Assembly (NCBI RefSeq): GCF_027158005.1
Contig: NZ_JAPVLQ010000001.1
Location: 434,001 to 498,000, forward strand
Length of the DNA stretch: 64,000 nucleotides
Direction: 5' to 3'
Source: Rhodococcus sp. H36-A4
GTDB taxonomy: Bacteria; Actinomycetota; Actinomycetes; Mycobacteriales; Mycobacteriaceae
Shown in pieces: positions 1 through 8,451 of the stretch. A program made the translations under genes and the position numbers. How positions within the stretch are numbered: position 1 is the first letter of the stretch; each line of letters starts with the position of its first letter. The notes beneath the pieces were generated by a model that was given only the letters and a program-made list of their open reading frames with translations, had not been told where the DNA came from and did not search any database.

Positions 1-358
1 CGTAGAGCCAGCCGACCGATCCCGGGTTGTTCGCGCCGGCCTGGCCGACAGGAAGCGTCACGTTGCCCACCCAGTTGGCCATCGGCGAACGGGGTTCTTC
101 GTTCAGCGGATCGCGATCGGCGTCCGAGTCGGTGGCGCCGGACACGGCGAGCATCAGAATGTCCGGGCATTCCTGGGCAAAGTTGTTCGGGTCGATATTC
201 GGGCGGTCTTCTTCGGGCGAGGGCATGCCTGCAGACCCCGTCGTGGACGAACCCGATTCCGGGGATGCGGCCGCGGCCGCGGGAACTGCAAGGAGCAACG
301 CCACCCCCAGCGTCGCGGACTTCGTCAATATCGAGCCCGCACGTGTTCGGCGACGCAT
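1..358 (-). CDS. Secreted PE-PPE/cutinase-like serine esterase, N-terminal part (cut by window edge)
   Basis: The reading frame is open from an ATG at 358 to the left edge, about 119 codons, and the C-terminal part lies outside. The start has a good ribosome site (GGAGAGGA) 6 to 13 bases upstream. The protein opens with a basic stretch (MRRRTRAG), a hydrophobic core (VALLLAVPAAAAA) and an Ala-rich cleavage region, so it is probably exported. Mature sequence contains CPDILMLAVSGATDS and then NWVGNVTLPVGQA, which resembles the start of the PE-PPE/cutinase-like alpha/beta hydrolases of Rhodococcus and mycobacteria. The catalytic triad is not in view, so enzyme activity is inferred from family only. 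It diverges from the small membrane ORF at 592. Confidence 0.7.
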   Translation of the reverse strand, partial: MRRRTRAGSILTKSATLGVALLLAVPAAAAASPESGSSTTGSAGMPSPEEDRPNIDPNNFAQECPDILMLAVSGATDSDADRDPLNEEPRSPMANWVGNVTLPVGQAGANNPGSVGWLY

Positions 359-408
359 TCGAGATCCTCTCCAGCACACTTCGAGACAGCTTTCGACCAG
401 ACAAAAGG

Positions 409-433
409 GTGTCGGGCGTACAACGCCCGACAC
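409..433. repeat. Perfect 10-bp inverted repeat in the leader of the truncated esterase
   Basis: GTGTCGGGCG and CGCCCGACAC are separated by five bases (TACAA). Read on the minus strand the hairpin is followed by CCCTTTTG and lies about 50 bases before the esterase start. It could be an operator or a terminator-like attenuator; no regulator is known to me for it. Confidence 0.5.
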
Positions 434-578
434 ACACACTGGAGAAGGTACCGTGCAGAGCCCCCATCGTTTGCTACAGAGTGTGAATCCCCGATGTCAG
501 GGGCCCGATACTGGGAGATTGCACTATCGACTTCGGCGTTGTCGCGACCGCGATTCTGCAGAGTCGATAGCGTGGGTC

Positions 579-584
579 TAAACT
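579..584 (+). promoter_or_regulatory. -10 element (TAAACT) for a leaderless transcript
   Basis: TAAACT fits the actinobacterial TANNNT -10 pattern and ends seven bases before the GTG at 592, so the transcript would begin on the start codon. No ribosome site precedes that GTG, which agrees. Confidence 0.45.
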
Positions 585-591
585 CGGCGTC

Positions 592-690
592 GTGGTCATC
601 TTCTTCGAGCTTCTGCTGGCACTGGCTGCAGTAGCCATCATCGCGTTCTCGCTCTACGTCGTCTACCGCTTGGTTACCGAAGAATCGTGA
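592..690 (+). CDS. Very small single-pass membrane protein (32 aa)
   Basis: A GTG-started frame encodes 32 residues. The body is almost wholly hydrophobic (about residues 3-26: [20 protein letters not shown]), followed by a short polar tail (RLVTEES). Its stop overlaps the next gene as GTGA (687-690), so translation is probably coupled to the nitrobindin-like gene. The -10 element placed for a leaderless start is independent support. I do not recognise a family. It could be a small membrane partner of the downstream protein, or only a coupling leader; neither can be decided from sequence. Confidence 0.5.
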   Translation: MVIFFELLLALAAVAIIAFSLYVVYRLVTEES

Positions 691-1361
691 CCGAGCGCGC
701 AGCCGACGGGTCGGGCGAGACCACACGGTCCGCTAATGATGCGATCGCCGAAGCTGCCGAGAAGTTCGAGGCAGCGTCGGCACGCAACATTCCGACGTTG
801 CCGGATCTTCCGCACCCCGAGGACACCGCCAACCTTCGCCTCGGACCCGAACTGAATCCAGCGATGCTTGCGCTGCTTCCGCTGGTCGGCGTCTGGCGCG
901 GCGAAGGTGAGGGACGCGATCCCGAGTCGGGAGAGGAGTACCCGTTCGGGCAGCAAATCGTGGTCTCACACGATGGAGGTGCCTACCTCAGCTGGGAATC
1001 TCGCTCGTGGCGTCTCGACTCCGACGGAAACTACGCGCACCCCGACCTTCGCGAAACCGGCTTCTGGCGGATCACCGGCGATGACGTCAAGGGCAGCGAA
1101 ACACCGGAGGTCATCGAGTTTCTGCTGACGCACAGCACCGGCGTCGTCGAACTCTATTACGGGCACGCGCTGAATCAGACTTCGTGGGAACTGGCGACCG
1201 ATGTCGTCATCCGGTCCACTTCGGGTGCTCTCGTCGGTGGCGCCAAGCGGCTCTACGGCATCGTCGATGGCGCCGACCTCGCGTACGTCGAGGAACGCAT
1301 CGACGCCGACGGAGAGCTAGCACCACGGCTGTCTGCTCGCCTCGTCCGCTATATCGGCTGA
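687..1361 (+). CDS. Ferric nitrobindin-like protein (heme/fatty-acid-binding-like beta barrel)
   Basis: This 224-residue protein carries the nitrobindin signature GVWRGEGEG at about residues 68-76 and the later barrel strands (GKRLYGIV-like, VEERIDADG). Nitrobindins are small beta barrels that bind heme and handle NO or peroxynitrite. At the C-terminal motif, where heme-binding members have H-L-S-A, this protein has R214 followed by LSARL. The axial His therefore appears to be missing. To my knowledge the M. tuberculosis homologue Rv0813c is also described as lacking it, so ligand and function are uncertain. The first 60 residues are a polar extension. It overlaps the small membrane ORF by four bases and converges on cydC. 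Confidence 0.8.
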   Translation: MTERAADGSGETTRSANDAIAEAAEKFEAASARNIPTLPDLPHPEDTANLRLGPELNPAMLALLPLVGVWRGEGEGRDPESGEEYPFGQQIVVSHDGGAYLSWESRSWRLDSDGNYAHPDLRETGFWRITGDDVKGSETPEVIEFLLTHSTGVVELYYGHALNQTSWELATDVVIRSTSGALVGGAKRLYGIVDGADLAYVEERIDADGELAPRLSARLVRYIG

Positions 1362-1404
1362 GATCTTCTTCGGTCTCGACAATCTGGTCCCCACGCACGC
1401 GAAC

Positions 1405-1464
1405 GGCCCCCGAGCCATACCTGCTTTCAGGTCTCGGCCGGATAAGGCCGAGGGCTCGGGGGCC
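1405..1464. terminator. Perfect three-way-junction structure between convergent genes
   Basis: A 12-bp outer stem (1405-1416 with 1453-1464) encloses two further perfect hairpins: a 5-bp stem with a CTTT loop (1419-1432) and a 7-bp stem CTCGGCC/GGCCGAG (1433-1452). It lies between the nitrobindin-like gene (ends 1361) and cydC (ends 1558), so a bidirectional terminator is the simplest reading. No U-tract follows. A weaker GTCAGC/GCTGAC hairpin lies near 1518-1541. Confidence 0.55.
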
Positions 1465-1557
1465 GGGCAGCTGCCTTGGATTCGCTTGCCGCTCGCGCGG
1501 TCTTCGAAAAGTGAATCCGTCAGCGGTTGCGGCTAGCTGACAGCCACCTCACGTGTC

Positions 1558-3273
1558 CTAGAGTTCTTCAACGTCAGACCACCTCCTCTCCCGTGTACTC
1601 AACAAAGTACGCCGTGATTCCGAAGTCGGCAAAGGAATATTTCCGTCGGCAACGCCGAAGTCCAAGACCAGGTCAGCGTGGTTGTCCGCCGGAAGCTGAT
1701 GCGTCACCACCACGACCGCACGATTCCCGTCGACGATACTGTCGGAGCGGTCGAGGAGCCGTCGCAGGAGCTGCGCTCCCCCGTCGTCGTCGAGGTGTTC
1801 GGTCGGTTCGTCCAGCAGCAGGACCGGCGCATCGGACAACAGCGCCCGAGCCAGCAGAATGCGTCGACGCTGTCCTCCGGACACGGCCTGCGCACCGCTG
1901 ACAAGGGGCGTGTCGATGCCGTCCGGGAGCGAGGAGATCCAGGCGCCGAGGCCGACTCGGTCGAGCGTCTCGACCGCCTCGTCCGACTGCACGTCGCCGC
2001 GTGCCACCCTCAGGTTTTCGAGAATCGACGTGTCGAACAGGTGCGCATCTTCGGCGAAGAAACGGGCGCCGGAGCCCTCGACGGTGCCGCTGATCGGTGG
2101 CAGCAGTCCCGCGAGCGTCATCAGGAGAGTGCTCTTACCGATACCGCTGGGACCGACGATCGCTACCCTCGCTCCGGGACCTACATCGAGATCGACCCGC
2201 ACCGTAGTCGAGGAAGACCCCGGCCAGCCGCACCGCAAGTTTCTCGCAGTAACACGGTCGGTGAGCGAGTCCAGATCATTCACTGTCTGCGGAGCGGCCT
2301 CATCCGCAGCGTCCAGCAGCTCCACGATGCGTGACGCCGAAATGCGAGCCCTGGTGAGTGCGATGGCGGCACCAGGCAGGGCAGAGGTCGCCTCGAAGGC
2401 GGAAAGCGGCACGAGCACGATGATCGCCAACGCCATCGGCGTCATGCCACCTGCTGTTCCGCCCGTGCTGCCGTACAGCGAGATACCGACGAGCAGGGAG
2501 CCCAGCACCGCCGCACCGATGGAAAGAGGTAAAGCCGCGTCAGCAAAGGCTGCAGGTAGAGCCGCCCGGTCGCGGGCTTCGACCGATGCTCGGTTGGCTT
2601 CGGCAGCCTCCCCCAGGGTCTCGTCCAATCGTCCCGCAACCCGCAACTCCCCGGCGTGGTCGAGGGCGCGGACGGCGGTTTCGCTGAACTCCGCCCGGGC
2701 CGAAATGCCCTCGGACTCGGCGATGACGGCAGATCTCGCCGCCCAGTAGGGCGCGAGTACCCCGGCGACCACGAGAGCCAGCAGCAGAATCAGTGCTGCA
2801 GCCGGCGAGACGAACGCCAACACGACGACAGCTGCAATCGCCAGAACTATCGATACGCAGATCGGCACGATCGCACGCACGACGACGTCACCGAGCACGT
2901 CGACGTCGTTGCCGGTGCGCGACATCAGATCGCCGCGACGCAATCCCGCAGCTGCGGCCGGATTGCCAGCGGCGAGCCGTTCGTAGAGACGAGTTCTCGC
3001 CGACGTCGTTCCGCGCAGGGCGGTGTCGTGAGTAGCCAGGCGTTCCAGGTACCGAAATACGCCGCGCGAAATGCCCAGTGCCCGAACAGCGACGACAGCG
3101 ACCGTCAGATCCAACACCGGTGGCATCTGCCAGGCGCGGGTGATGAGCCAAGCGGATACCGCCGCAAGAGTCAGTGCGCTACCCAAGGTTGCGACCCCTG
3201 CCGCCACGGACATGGCCACTCGGGACGGACGAAGTTCGAGAAGTTCGAGGGCGCGCCGAAGGTCAACGAGCAT
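1558..3273 (-). CDS. cydC: Cytochrome bd biogenesis ABC exporter subunit CydC
   Basis: CydDC exports reduced thiols (cysteine, glutathione in E. coli) across the membrane and is needed to assemble cytochrome bd. This subunit has an N-terminal membrane domain of about 320 residues and a C-terminal ATPase with Walker A GPSGIGKST, signature VSGGQRRR, Walker B LLLDEPTEHLD and switch His in VVVTHQ, so both catalytic elements look intact. I prefer the ATG at 3273 (MLVDLRRALELL), which overlaps the end of cydD by 11 bases; a GTG at 3306 in the same frame would add 11 residues not typical of the family. It is the last gene of cydABDC. Confidence 0.9.
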   Translation of the reverse strand: MLVDLRRALELLELRPSRVAMSVAAGVATLGSALTLAAVSAWLITRAWQMPPVLDLTVAVVAVRALGISRGVFRYLERLATHDTALRGTTSARTRLYERLAAGNPAAAAGLRRGDLMSRTGNDVDVLGDVVVRAIVPICVSIVLAIAAVVVLAFVSPAAALILLLALVVAGVLAPYWAARSAVIAESEGISARAEFSETAVRALDHAGELRVAGRLDETLGEAAEANRASVEARDRAALPAAFADAALPLSIGAAVLGSLLVGISLYGSTGGTAGGMTPMALAIIVLVPLSAFEATSALPGAAIALTRARISASRIVELLDAADEAAPQTVNDLDSLTDRVTARNLRCGWPGSSSTTVRVDLDVGPGARVAIVGPSGIGKSTLLMTLAGLLPPISGTVEGSGARFFAEDAHLFDTSILENLRVARGDVQSDEAVETLDRVGLGAWISSLPDGIDTPLVSGAQAVSGGQRRRILLARALLSDAPVLLLDEPTEHLDDDGGAQLLRRLLDRSDSIVDGNRAVVVVTHQLPADNHADLVLDFGVADGNIPLPTSESRRTLLSTRERRWSDVEEL

Positions 3274-4936
3274 GGCGGGCCTGCACTTCGATGATCGAAT
3301 CGGCACTGATGAGAACCGAACGACGGTGACCGACCACTACGACGGTTCTGCCCTCGTCGGCGAGACGACGAATGGTTTTCAGTACTGTCGCTTCGTGAGT
3401 CGCGTCGAGGTGAGCCGTGGGTTCGTCCAGCAGAAGCACCGGGGCCGAGGAGGTCAGGACTCGTGTCAGCGCGAGGCGTTGGCGCTGTCCGAGGGAGAGC
3501 CCGACACCTCCGGCACCGACGACGGTCTGCCATCCGAGCGGTAGCTCTGCCAGAACCTGATCGAAACCTGTTGCTGCGCAAATACTGTCGAGTTCATGGG
3601 GATCGGGCCGTGTCCCGGTGAGCAGGAGGTTGCTCTCCAGGGTGCCGGGAAGAAGGACGGGTCGCTGTGGGAGCCATGCGATCTGACGCCACCAGGAATG
3701 CACATCGACGTCGGCCAAGTCTGTTCCGCCAACGGTGACCGCGCCTTCGTCGGGCGCAGTCAGCGCTAGAATCACGCTCAGCGCCGTCGACTTTCCTGCG
3801 CCGTTCGCACCGGCCAGCACTGTCACGGTGCCGGGTTCGAATACGGCGTCGAGTCGGTGCGGGGCGCTGCCGCCACGCGCATCGACAGAAATCGAAGCCA
3901 GCTCCAGCCGTGCGCCACGGGCTTGAATCGATCGCACCCCCGTTCTCTCCGCCGGGCGATCGTCCAGCACGCCGAACGCCTTCTCCGACGCGGCGACGCC
4001 GTCCTCGGCGGCGTGGAATTGGGCCCCTACCCGGCGTAGCGGAACGTACACCTCGGGTGCGAGTACCAGCGCGATGATGCCGGCCTCGAGAGCCATGTCC
4101 CCGAAGACCAGTCTGAGTCCGATGCTGACGGCGACGAGAGCTACACACAGAGTGGCAAGCAGTTCGAGAACCATCGAGGACAGAAACGCGATCTTCAGTG
4201 CACGCATGGTCGCGCGGCGATGTGCTTCGCCGAGTGCCCGGACCCGCGCTGCAGGCCCGTGTTCACGGCCAAGTGCACGGAGCGTGGGAAGTCCGGCAAG
4301 GAGGTCTAGTAGTTGGGCAGACAATCGTGTCATCGATTCGAGCGTCGCCTCTGCCTTCCCCTTGGTCAGCAGGCCGATCAGGATCATGAAGATCGGAATC
4401 AGCGGAAGCGTGACAAAGATGATCGCTGCCGATGTCAGATCCTCGGTCAGGATGACCATGAGCGTCAGGGGCGTCAGCGTTCCCGCCAGGATCAGCGCGG
4501 GCACGTAGCCGGTGAGATAGGGCGCGAGACCACCCAAAGCCCTGGTCACGACCGTCGCGACGCCTTCGCGCTCGGAATCGAGTCGACGTGGATCACCGTT
4601 CGACGCGGCGGCGAGGACGTCGTTCTCGAGTTCTTCGACCACGCGCGAGGCCGCACGATGCGCATAGCGCGATTGCAGCCAGGTCGAGGTAGTTCTGACC
4701 ACGATGGCTCCGGCGAGAACTGCCAACTGCCCGGACCAGTGCGAGATCGATCGTGCTGCGGGATCGGTGATGACGCCCGCGAGCACTGTGCCTGTCATGA
4801 CCGCGGAGACGATGATCGCCGCGGTATCGACGAGCGAAAGAAGCACTGTCGACAGCAGATACCGCCGCGCCGATCGCGAGTACCGCCACAACCGGGGGTC
4901 GATCGGTCCCCGGCGCGGCGCGGCGGTGACTGTCAT
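3263..4936 (-). CDS. cydD: Cytochrome bd biogenesis ABC exporter subunit CydD
   Basis: Partner of CydC in the thiol exporter required for cytochrome bd assembly. The 557-residue protein has six predicted membrane segments and then an ATPase with Walker A GANGAGKST, signature LSLGQRQR, Walker B LLLDEPTAHLD and switch His in VVGHRRS. The open frame reaches much further upstream, but that extension lies antisense-free inside cydB. The ATG at 4936 overlaps the cydB stop as ATGA and begins the expected N-terminus (MTVTAAPRRGPIDPRLW). Gene order A-B-D-C is the usual one in actinobacteria. Confidence 0.92.
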   Translation of the reverse strand: MTVTAAPRRGPIDPRLWRYSRSARRYLLSTVLLSLVDTAAIIVSAVMTGTVLAGVITDPAARSISHWSGQLAVLAGAIVVRTTSTWLQSRYAHRAASRVVEELENDVLAAASNGDPRRLDSEREGVATVVTRALGGLAPYLTGYVPALILAGTLTPLTLMVILTEDLTSAAIIFVTLPLIPIFMILIGLLTKGKAEATLESMTRLSAQLLDLLAGLPTLRALGREHGPAARVRALGEAHRRATMRALKIAFLSSMVLELLATLCVALVAVSIGLRLVFGDMALEAGIIALVLAPEVYVPLRRVGAQFHAAEDGVAASEKAFGVLDDRPAERTGVRSIQARGARLELASISVDARGGSAPHRLDAVFEPGTVTVLAGANGAGKSTALSVILALTAPDEGAVTVGGTDLADVDVHSWWRQIAWLPQRPVLLPGTLESNLLLTGTRPDPHELDSICAATGFDQVLAELPLGWQTVVGAGGVGLSLGQRQRLALTRVLTSSAPVLLLDEPTAHLDATHEATVLKTIRRLADEGRTVVVVGHRRSVLISADSIIEVQARHAR

Positions 4937-5976
4937 GACTTGCGACCGAGCGGCAATCCGATCGAGTCGGGGATGTGCGCGGTGGAGATGCGCTGGCGGA
5001 ACACCCAGTACGTCCACGCCTGATATCCGATGACGACCGGTGCGGTGAAGGCCGCTGCCCAGGTCATCACCTTGAGCGTGTACGGACTCGACGACGCGTT
5101 CTCGATGGTCAAGCTGAACGCGGGATCCGTCGTGGACGGCATCACGTCGGGGAACAGTGATCCGAACAGCAGTACGACGACGGCGATGACGGCGATCGTG
5201 GTGAACACGAATGCCCAGCCCTCGCGCACCTTGGCGGTGAGAGCGACAACGGCGATCAGCGCGATAGCGGCGGTCCCGACCATGATCCACGTCCACCCCG
5301 TCCCGTAGGCGAGTTGGGTCCACAGGGCGAAGGCTCCGCCGACCACGACAGCTGGGACAGATAGCCGTACCGCCATTTTGACCGCGTCCTCGTGTACGTC
5401 GCCTGCAGTCTTGAGCGCAATGAACACGGCACCGTGCAGCGCGAACACCAGCGCCATCGTGGCGCCGCCGAGCAGGGCATACGGGGAGAGCAGGTCGAAG
5501 AACCCTGCGGTCACCTTCTTGTTCTCGTCGATCGCCACTCCGCGCACGATGTTGGCGAACGCGACGCCCCACAGCACGGCCGGAATCCACGAACCGATTC
5601 CGATGCCGAGATCACAGCGTCGACGCCACACCGGGTCGTCGATTTTGCCGCGGTACTCGATGGCGCAGATACGCAGGATGAGCGCGACGAGGATCAGCAG
5701 TAAGGGTATGTAGAACCCTGAGAACAGGGTTGCGTACCACTCCGGGAATGCCGCGAACAGTGCACCTCCGGCGGTGATGAGCCACACCTCGTTTCCGTCC
5801 CACACCGGGCCGATGGTGTTGAGAACTGCTCGACGCCTGCGTTCTCCGACTTTCGGATCCGATGCCCGTCCGAAGACCGGGATCAGCATGCCGACGCCGA
5901 AGTCGAAACCTTCGAGGACGAAGTAGCCGGTGAACAACACTGCGATCGCTACGAACCAGAATTCTTGAAGTCCCAT
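4933..5976 (-). CDS. cydB: Cytochrome bd quinol oxidase subunit II
   Basis: CydB is the structural partner of CydA in the high-affinity terminal oxidase that reduces oxygen to water using quinol. The 347-residue length fits the family, as do the N-terminal motif FVLEGFDFGVGML and the sequence RRAVLNTIGPVWDGNEVWLI, which are strongly conserved in CydB. About eight or nine hydrophobic segments are visible. It follows cydA by 11 bases and its stop overlaps the start of cydD as ATGA, so the four genes form one operon. Confidence 0.95.
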   Translation of the reverse strand: MGLQEFWFVAIAVLFTGYFVLEGFDFGVGMLIPVFGRASDPKVGERRRRAVLNTIGPVWDGNEVWLITAGGALFAAFPEWYATLFSGFYIPLLLILVALILRICAIEYRGKIDDPVWRRRCDLGIGIGSWIPAVLWGVAFANIVRGVAIDENKKVTAGFFDLLSPYALLGGATMALVFALHGAVFIALKTAGDVHEDAVKMAVRLSVPAVVVGGAFALWTQLAYGTGWTWIMVGTAAIALIAVVALTAKVREGWAFVFTTIAVIAVVVLLFGSLFPDVMPSTTDPAFSLTIENASSSPYTLKVMTWAAAFTAPVVIGYQAWTYWVFRQRISTAHIPDSIGLPLGRKS

Positions 5977-5987
5977 GATCGTTCCCC

Positions 5988-7454
5988 TCAGTACGCGAAC
6001 GAGAGTTGTTGCGGAGCATCGTCATCCGTCGGATCGTCCTGATCGCTACCCGGCGGGTGCTGATCGTGTTCGAGCGGGCCTTCTACGACATATTTGCGGA
6101 GGAGGTAGAACCACACGACGCCAAGAGCTGCGTAGACCACCGTGAACGTCACCAGCGAGGCAACGACGAGGGAGGCCGGATGATCGGACACTCCCTGATC
6201 GACAGTGAGTCTTATTCGATCGACGCCGGTCGGGTTGGGAGCGACAACCCACGGCTGACGTCCCATCTCGGTGAAGATCCAACCGGCACTGTTGGCCAGG
6301 AACGGCGTCGGGATCGCGGCGAGGCTCAGCCAGGAGAACCAGCGCTGGTTCGGGACGCGTCCACCGCGGGTAACCCAGAGTCCGGCGATCGCGAGCAGTG
6401 CCGAGCCTGCGGCCAGGCCGATCATCGCGCGGAAAGCCCAGTAGGTGACGAACAGGTTGGGTCGGTAGTTGCCCGGCCCGAACTGCTGTTCGTACTGAAG
6501 TTGTAGATCTTCGACGCCCTGCAGCGTGACGCCGGAGAACTGCCCCTCGGCAAGGTAGGGCAGCACGAACGGCACTTCGAGAACGTGGGTGACGCCATCG
6601 CAGTTGTTGTGGGTACCGACAGTCAGGATCGAGAAGTCCGGATCGGTTTCGGTGTGACAGAGCGATTCCGCCGAGGCCATCTTCATGGGTTGCTGCTCGA
6701 ACATGAGCTTGCCCTGAACGTCGCCGGTGTAGATCAGCGCGATGCCGGACAGGATCATGACCACGAAGGACATTCGAGCGGCCGGTCGGAACATGCTCCG
6801 CGAGTTGGTGTCGCGGCCCTTGCGAGCCTCTCGCACCATCCACCAGCCCGAGATCCCTGCGACGAACGTTGCAGCCGTCAGGAATGCGCCGGCGACGGCG
6901 TGCGGAAATGCGGCGAGTGCGGTGTTGTTGGTGAGTAGTTCCCAAATGCTCGTCAGTTCCGCGCGACCGGTCTCTTCGTTGTAGATCGCACCGACTGGGT
7001 GCTGCATGAACGAGTTGGCGGCGATGATGAAGAATGCGGAGGCGTTGACACCGATCGCGACGAGCCAGATCGTGGCCAGGTGAACAAGTTTGGGCAGCCG
7101 GCCCCATCCGAAGATCCACAGTCCGAGGAAGGTCGACTCGAGGAAGAACGCGACGAGCCCTTCCAGCGCGAGCGGTGCACCGAAGACGTCACCGACGAAG
7201 CGGGAGTACTCGCTCCAGTTCATGCCGAACTGGAACTCCTGGACGATGCCGGTTGCGACACCGAGCGCGAAGTTGATGAGGAAGAGTTTTCCGAAGAATT
7301 TGGTCAGTCGATACCAGGAGTCCTTCTTGGTGATCACCCACATCGTCTGCATCGCGGCGATGATCGGGGCAAGACCGATCGTCAGCGGAACGAGAATGAA
7401 GTGGTAAACGGTGGTGATACCGAATTGCCACCTCGAAATGTCCAAGGTATCCAT
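5988..7454 (-). CDS. cydA: Cytochrome bd quinol oxidase subunit I
   Basis: CydA carries hemes b558, b595 and d and the quinol site. The 488-residue protein begins MDTLDISRWQF and keeps His18 (TVYHFILVPLTIGL) and the two glutamates at 98 and 106 in LEGLVAFFLESTFLGLW. These correspond to the heme ligand His19 and to Glu99/Glu107 of the E. coli enzyme. A GGAG site lies before the ATG. It is the first gene of cydABDC. Two inverted repeats upstream (7484-7499 and 7535-7553) are candidate control sites. Confidence 0.95.
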   Translation of the reverse strand: MDTLDISRWQFGITTVYHFILVPLTIGLAPIIAAMQTMWVITKKDSWYRLTKFFGKLFLINFALGVATGIVQEFQFGMNWSEYSRFVGDVFGAPLALEGLVAFFLESTFLGLWIFGWGRLPKLVHLATIWLVAIGVNASAFFIIAANSFMQHPVGAIYNEETGRAELTSIWELLTNNTALAAFPHAVAGAFLTAATFVAGISGWWMVREARKGRDTNSRSMFRPAARMSFVVMILSGIALIYTGDVQGKLMFEQQPMKMASAESLCHTETDPDFSILTVGTHNNCDGVTHVLEVPFVLPYLAEGQFSGVTLQGVEDLQLQYEQQFGPGNYRPNLFVTYWAFRAMIGLAAGSALLAIAGLWVTRGGRVPNQRWFSWLSLAAIPTPFLANSAGWIFTEMGRQPWVVAPNPTGVDRIRLTVDQGVSDHPASLVVASLVTFTVVYAALGVVWFYLLRKYVVEGPLEHDQHPPGSDQDDPTDDDAPQQLSFAY

Positions 7455-7483
7455 GACGACTCCGACTCTCCCGCCCCCGGGCA

Positions 7484-7499
7484 GGTAACTGAAGTTACC
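7484..7499. repeat. Inverted repeat GGTAAC-TGAA-GTTACC in the cydA leader
   Basis: Perfect 6-bp arms with a four-base spacer, 30 bases upstream of the cydA ATG. It may be an operator or a small hairpin in the 5' leader. I do not recognise the binding protein. Confidence 0.45.
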
Positions 7500-7534
7500 G
7501 CTGACGCGGGCTTGTTGCAGCGAATCCTAGATTA

Positions 7535-7553
7535 CTACTACGCGGAGTAGTAG
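7535..7553. promoter_or_regulatory. Candidate operator CTACTAC-N5-GTAGTAG upstream of cydA
   Basis: Perfect 7-bp arms (spacer GCGGA) lie directly behind the pabC stop and about 80 bases upstream of cydA. A possible cydA -10 (TAGGAT, 7529-7524 on the minus strand) would put this repeat over the -35 region. The TACTAC/GTAGTA half-sites recall BlaI/MecI-family operators of mycobacteria, from memory only. Confidence 0.4.
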
Positions 7554-7554
7554 C

Positions 7555-8433
7555 TCAAGCGTCGACAGTGTCGCCCTCCCCACGTTCGATCGCGAAATCG
7601 ACCATCGATCGGATGTCGTCGGCGTTCCCAGGGGTGCCCAGCGTGACCCCGTTCAGGGTGACGACACGCGCCGCGAGCGTGATACTCGAGATCAACCAAA
7701 CACCCTCTGCAGCAATCAGATCCGCGGGAAAAATGTTCGACTTCTCGCAGGTGTATCCCTTTGCGGTCGCGACGTCGAACAGAGCGTCGACAGTGGTTCC
7801 TGCCAAGATCCCGTGTTCGACCGGCGGTGTGATCAGTGTCTTACCGCGGGAGATGACCACTGTGGACCGCGGACCCTCGAGGACCTGCCCCTCATTGCTG
7901 GTGTAAATCACCTCGTCGGCGCCCTGCTGGGCGGCATATCGCAACGCAGCCATGTTGGTCGCATACGACAGCGTCTTGGCACCCATCAACTGCCACGGCG
8001 CCGCCGCGGCGAAATCCACCGAATACCCGCGACCGAGGGTGATAGCCGACACCCCTTCTGTGCGGGCCTTGGCGACCCGTTCGTGCAGTGGACCTACCGT
8101 CGCGTAACCCGTCGGGCCACCGCCACTCTCCCGGCCACGGCTCAACACCACCCTCAGTGCACCCTCGTTCCGCGTCTTGCGCTCCCACTCGTCCACCGCA
8201 AGGCCGATAACCAGCCTCCAGTCGTCCAGGTCGGGCTCAGGCAGATCGAGTGCCCTCGCCGAGGCAGCCAGACGCGTGAGGTGCCTCTCCACCCCACACG
8301 CCGCTCCATCCCGAATCAGAAGCGTCTCGAAAATTCCGTCACCCCGAACTGCGGCAAGGTCGTCGGCACACAGAAGCGGTTGATCTGCGTCGTGAACTTG
8401 CCCATCGAGGGTCACTACTACACGGTCTGACAT
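7555..8433 (-). CDS. pabC: Aminodeoxychorismate lyase / class IV aminotransferase
   Basis: Fold-type IV PLP enzyme of 292 residues, the likely 4-amino-4-deoxychorismate lyase that releases p-aminobenzoate for folate synthesis. It has the FETLLIRDG start of the family, the Schiff-base lysine in GAKTLSYATN, and the TSNEGQVLEGPRSTVV and GILAGTT cofactor motifs. The open frame extends to 8604 through the repeat array, giving a spurious repeated peptide. I chose the ATG at 8433 because a TAGGGT -10 ends seven bases before it, as expected for a leaderless transcript. M. tuberculosis Rv0812 is, from memory, the syntenic homologue. A D-amino-acid or branched-chain aminotransferase role is less likely. 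Confidence 0.85.
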   Translation of the reverse strand: MSDRVVVTLDGQVHDADQPLLCADDLAAVRGDGIFETLLIRDGAACGVERHLTRLAASARALDLPEPDLDDWRLVIGLAVDEWERKTRNEGALRVVLSRGRESGGGPTGYATVGPLHERVAKARTEGVSAITLGRGYSVDFAAAAPWQLMGAKTLSYATNMAALRYAAQQGADEVIYTSNEGQVLEGPRSTVVISRGKTLITPPVEHGILAGTTVDALFDVATAKGYTCEKSNIFPADLIAAEGVWLISSITLAARVVTLNGVTLGTPGNADDIRSMVDFAIERGEGDTVDA

Positions 8434-8440
8434 GGCGTCT

Positions 8441-8446
8441 ACCCTA
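8441..8446 (-). promoter_or_regulatory. pabC: -10 element (TAGGGT) of leaderless pabC
   Basis: On the minus strand TAGGGT is followed by seven bases and the pabC ATG. The -35 position falls inside the first copy of the 32-bp repeat. Confidence 0.45.
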
Positions 8447-8451
8447 GTGGG

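Noticed and set aside
27-581. 184-codon plus-strand frame at the left edge
   Set aside because: The minus strand there has a signal peptide, ribosome site and esterase motifs, so the plus frame is a shadow.
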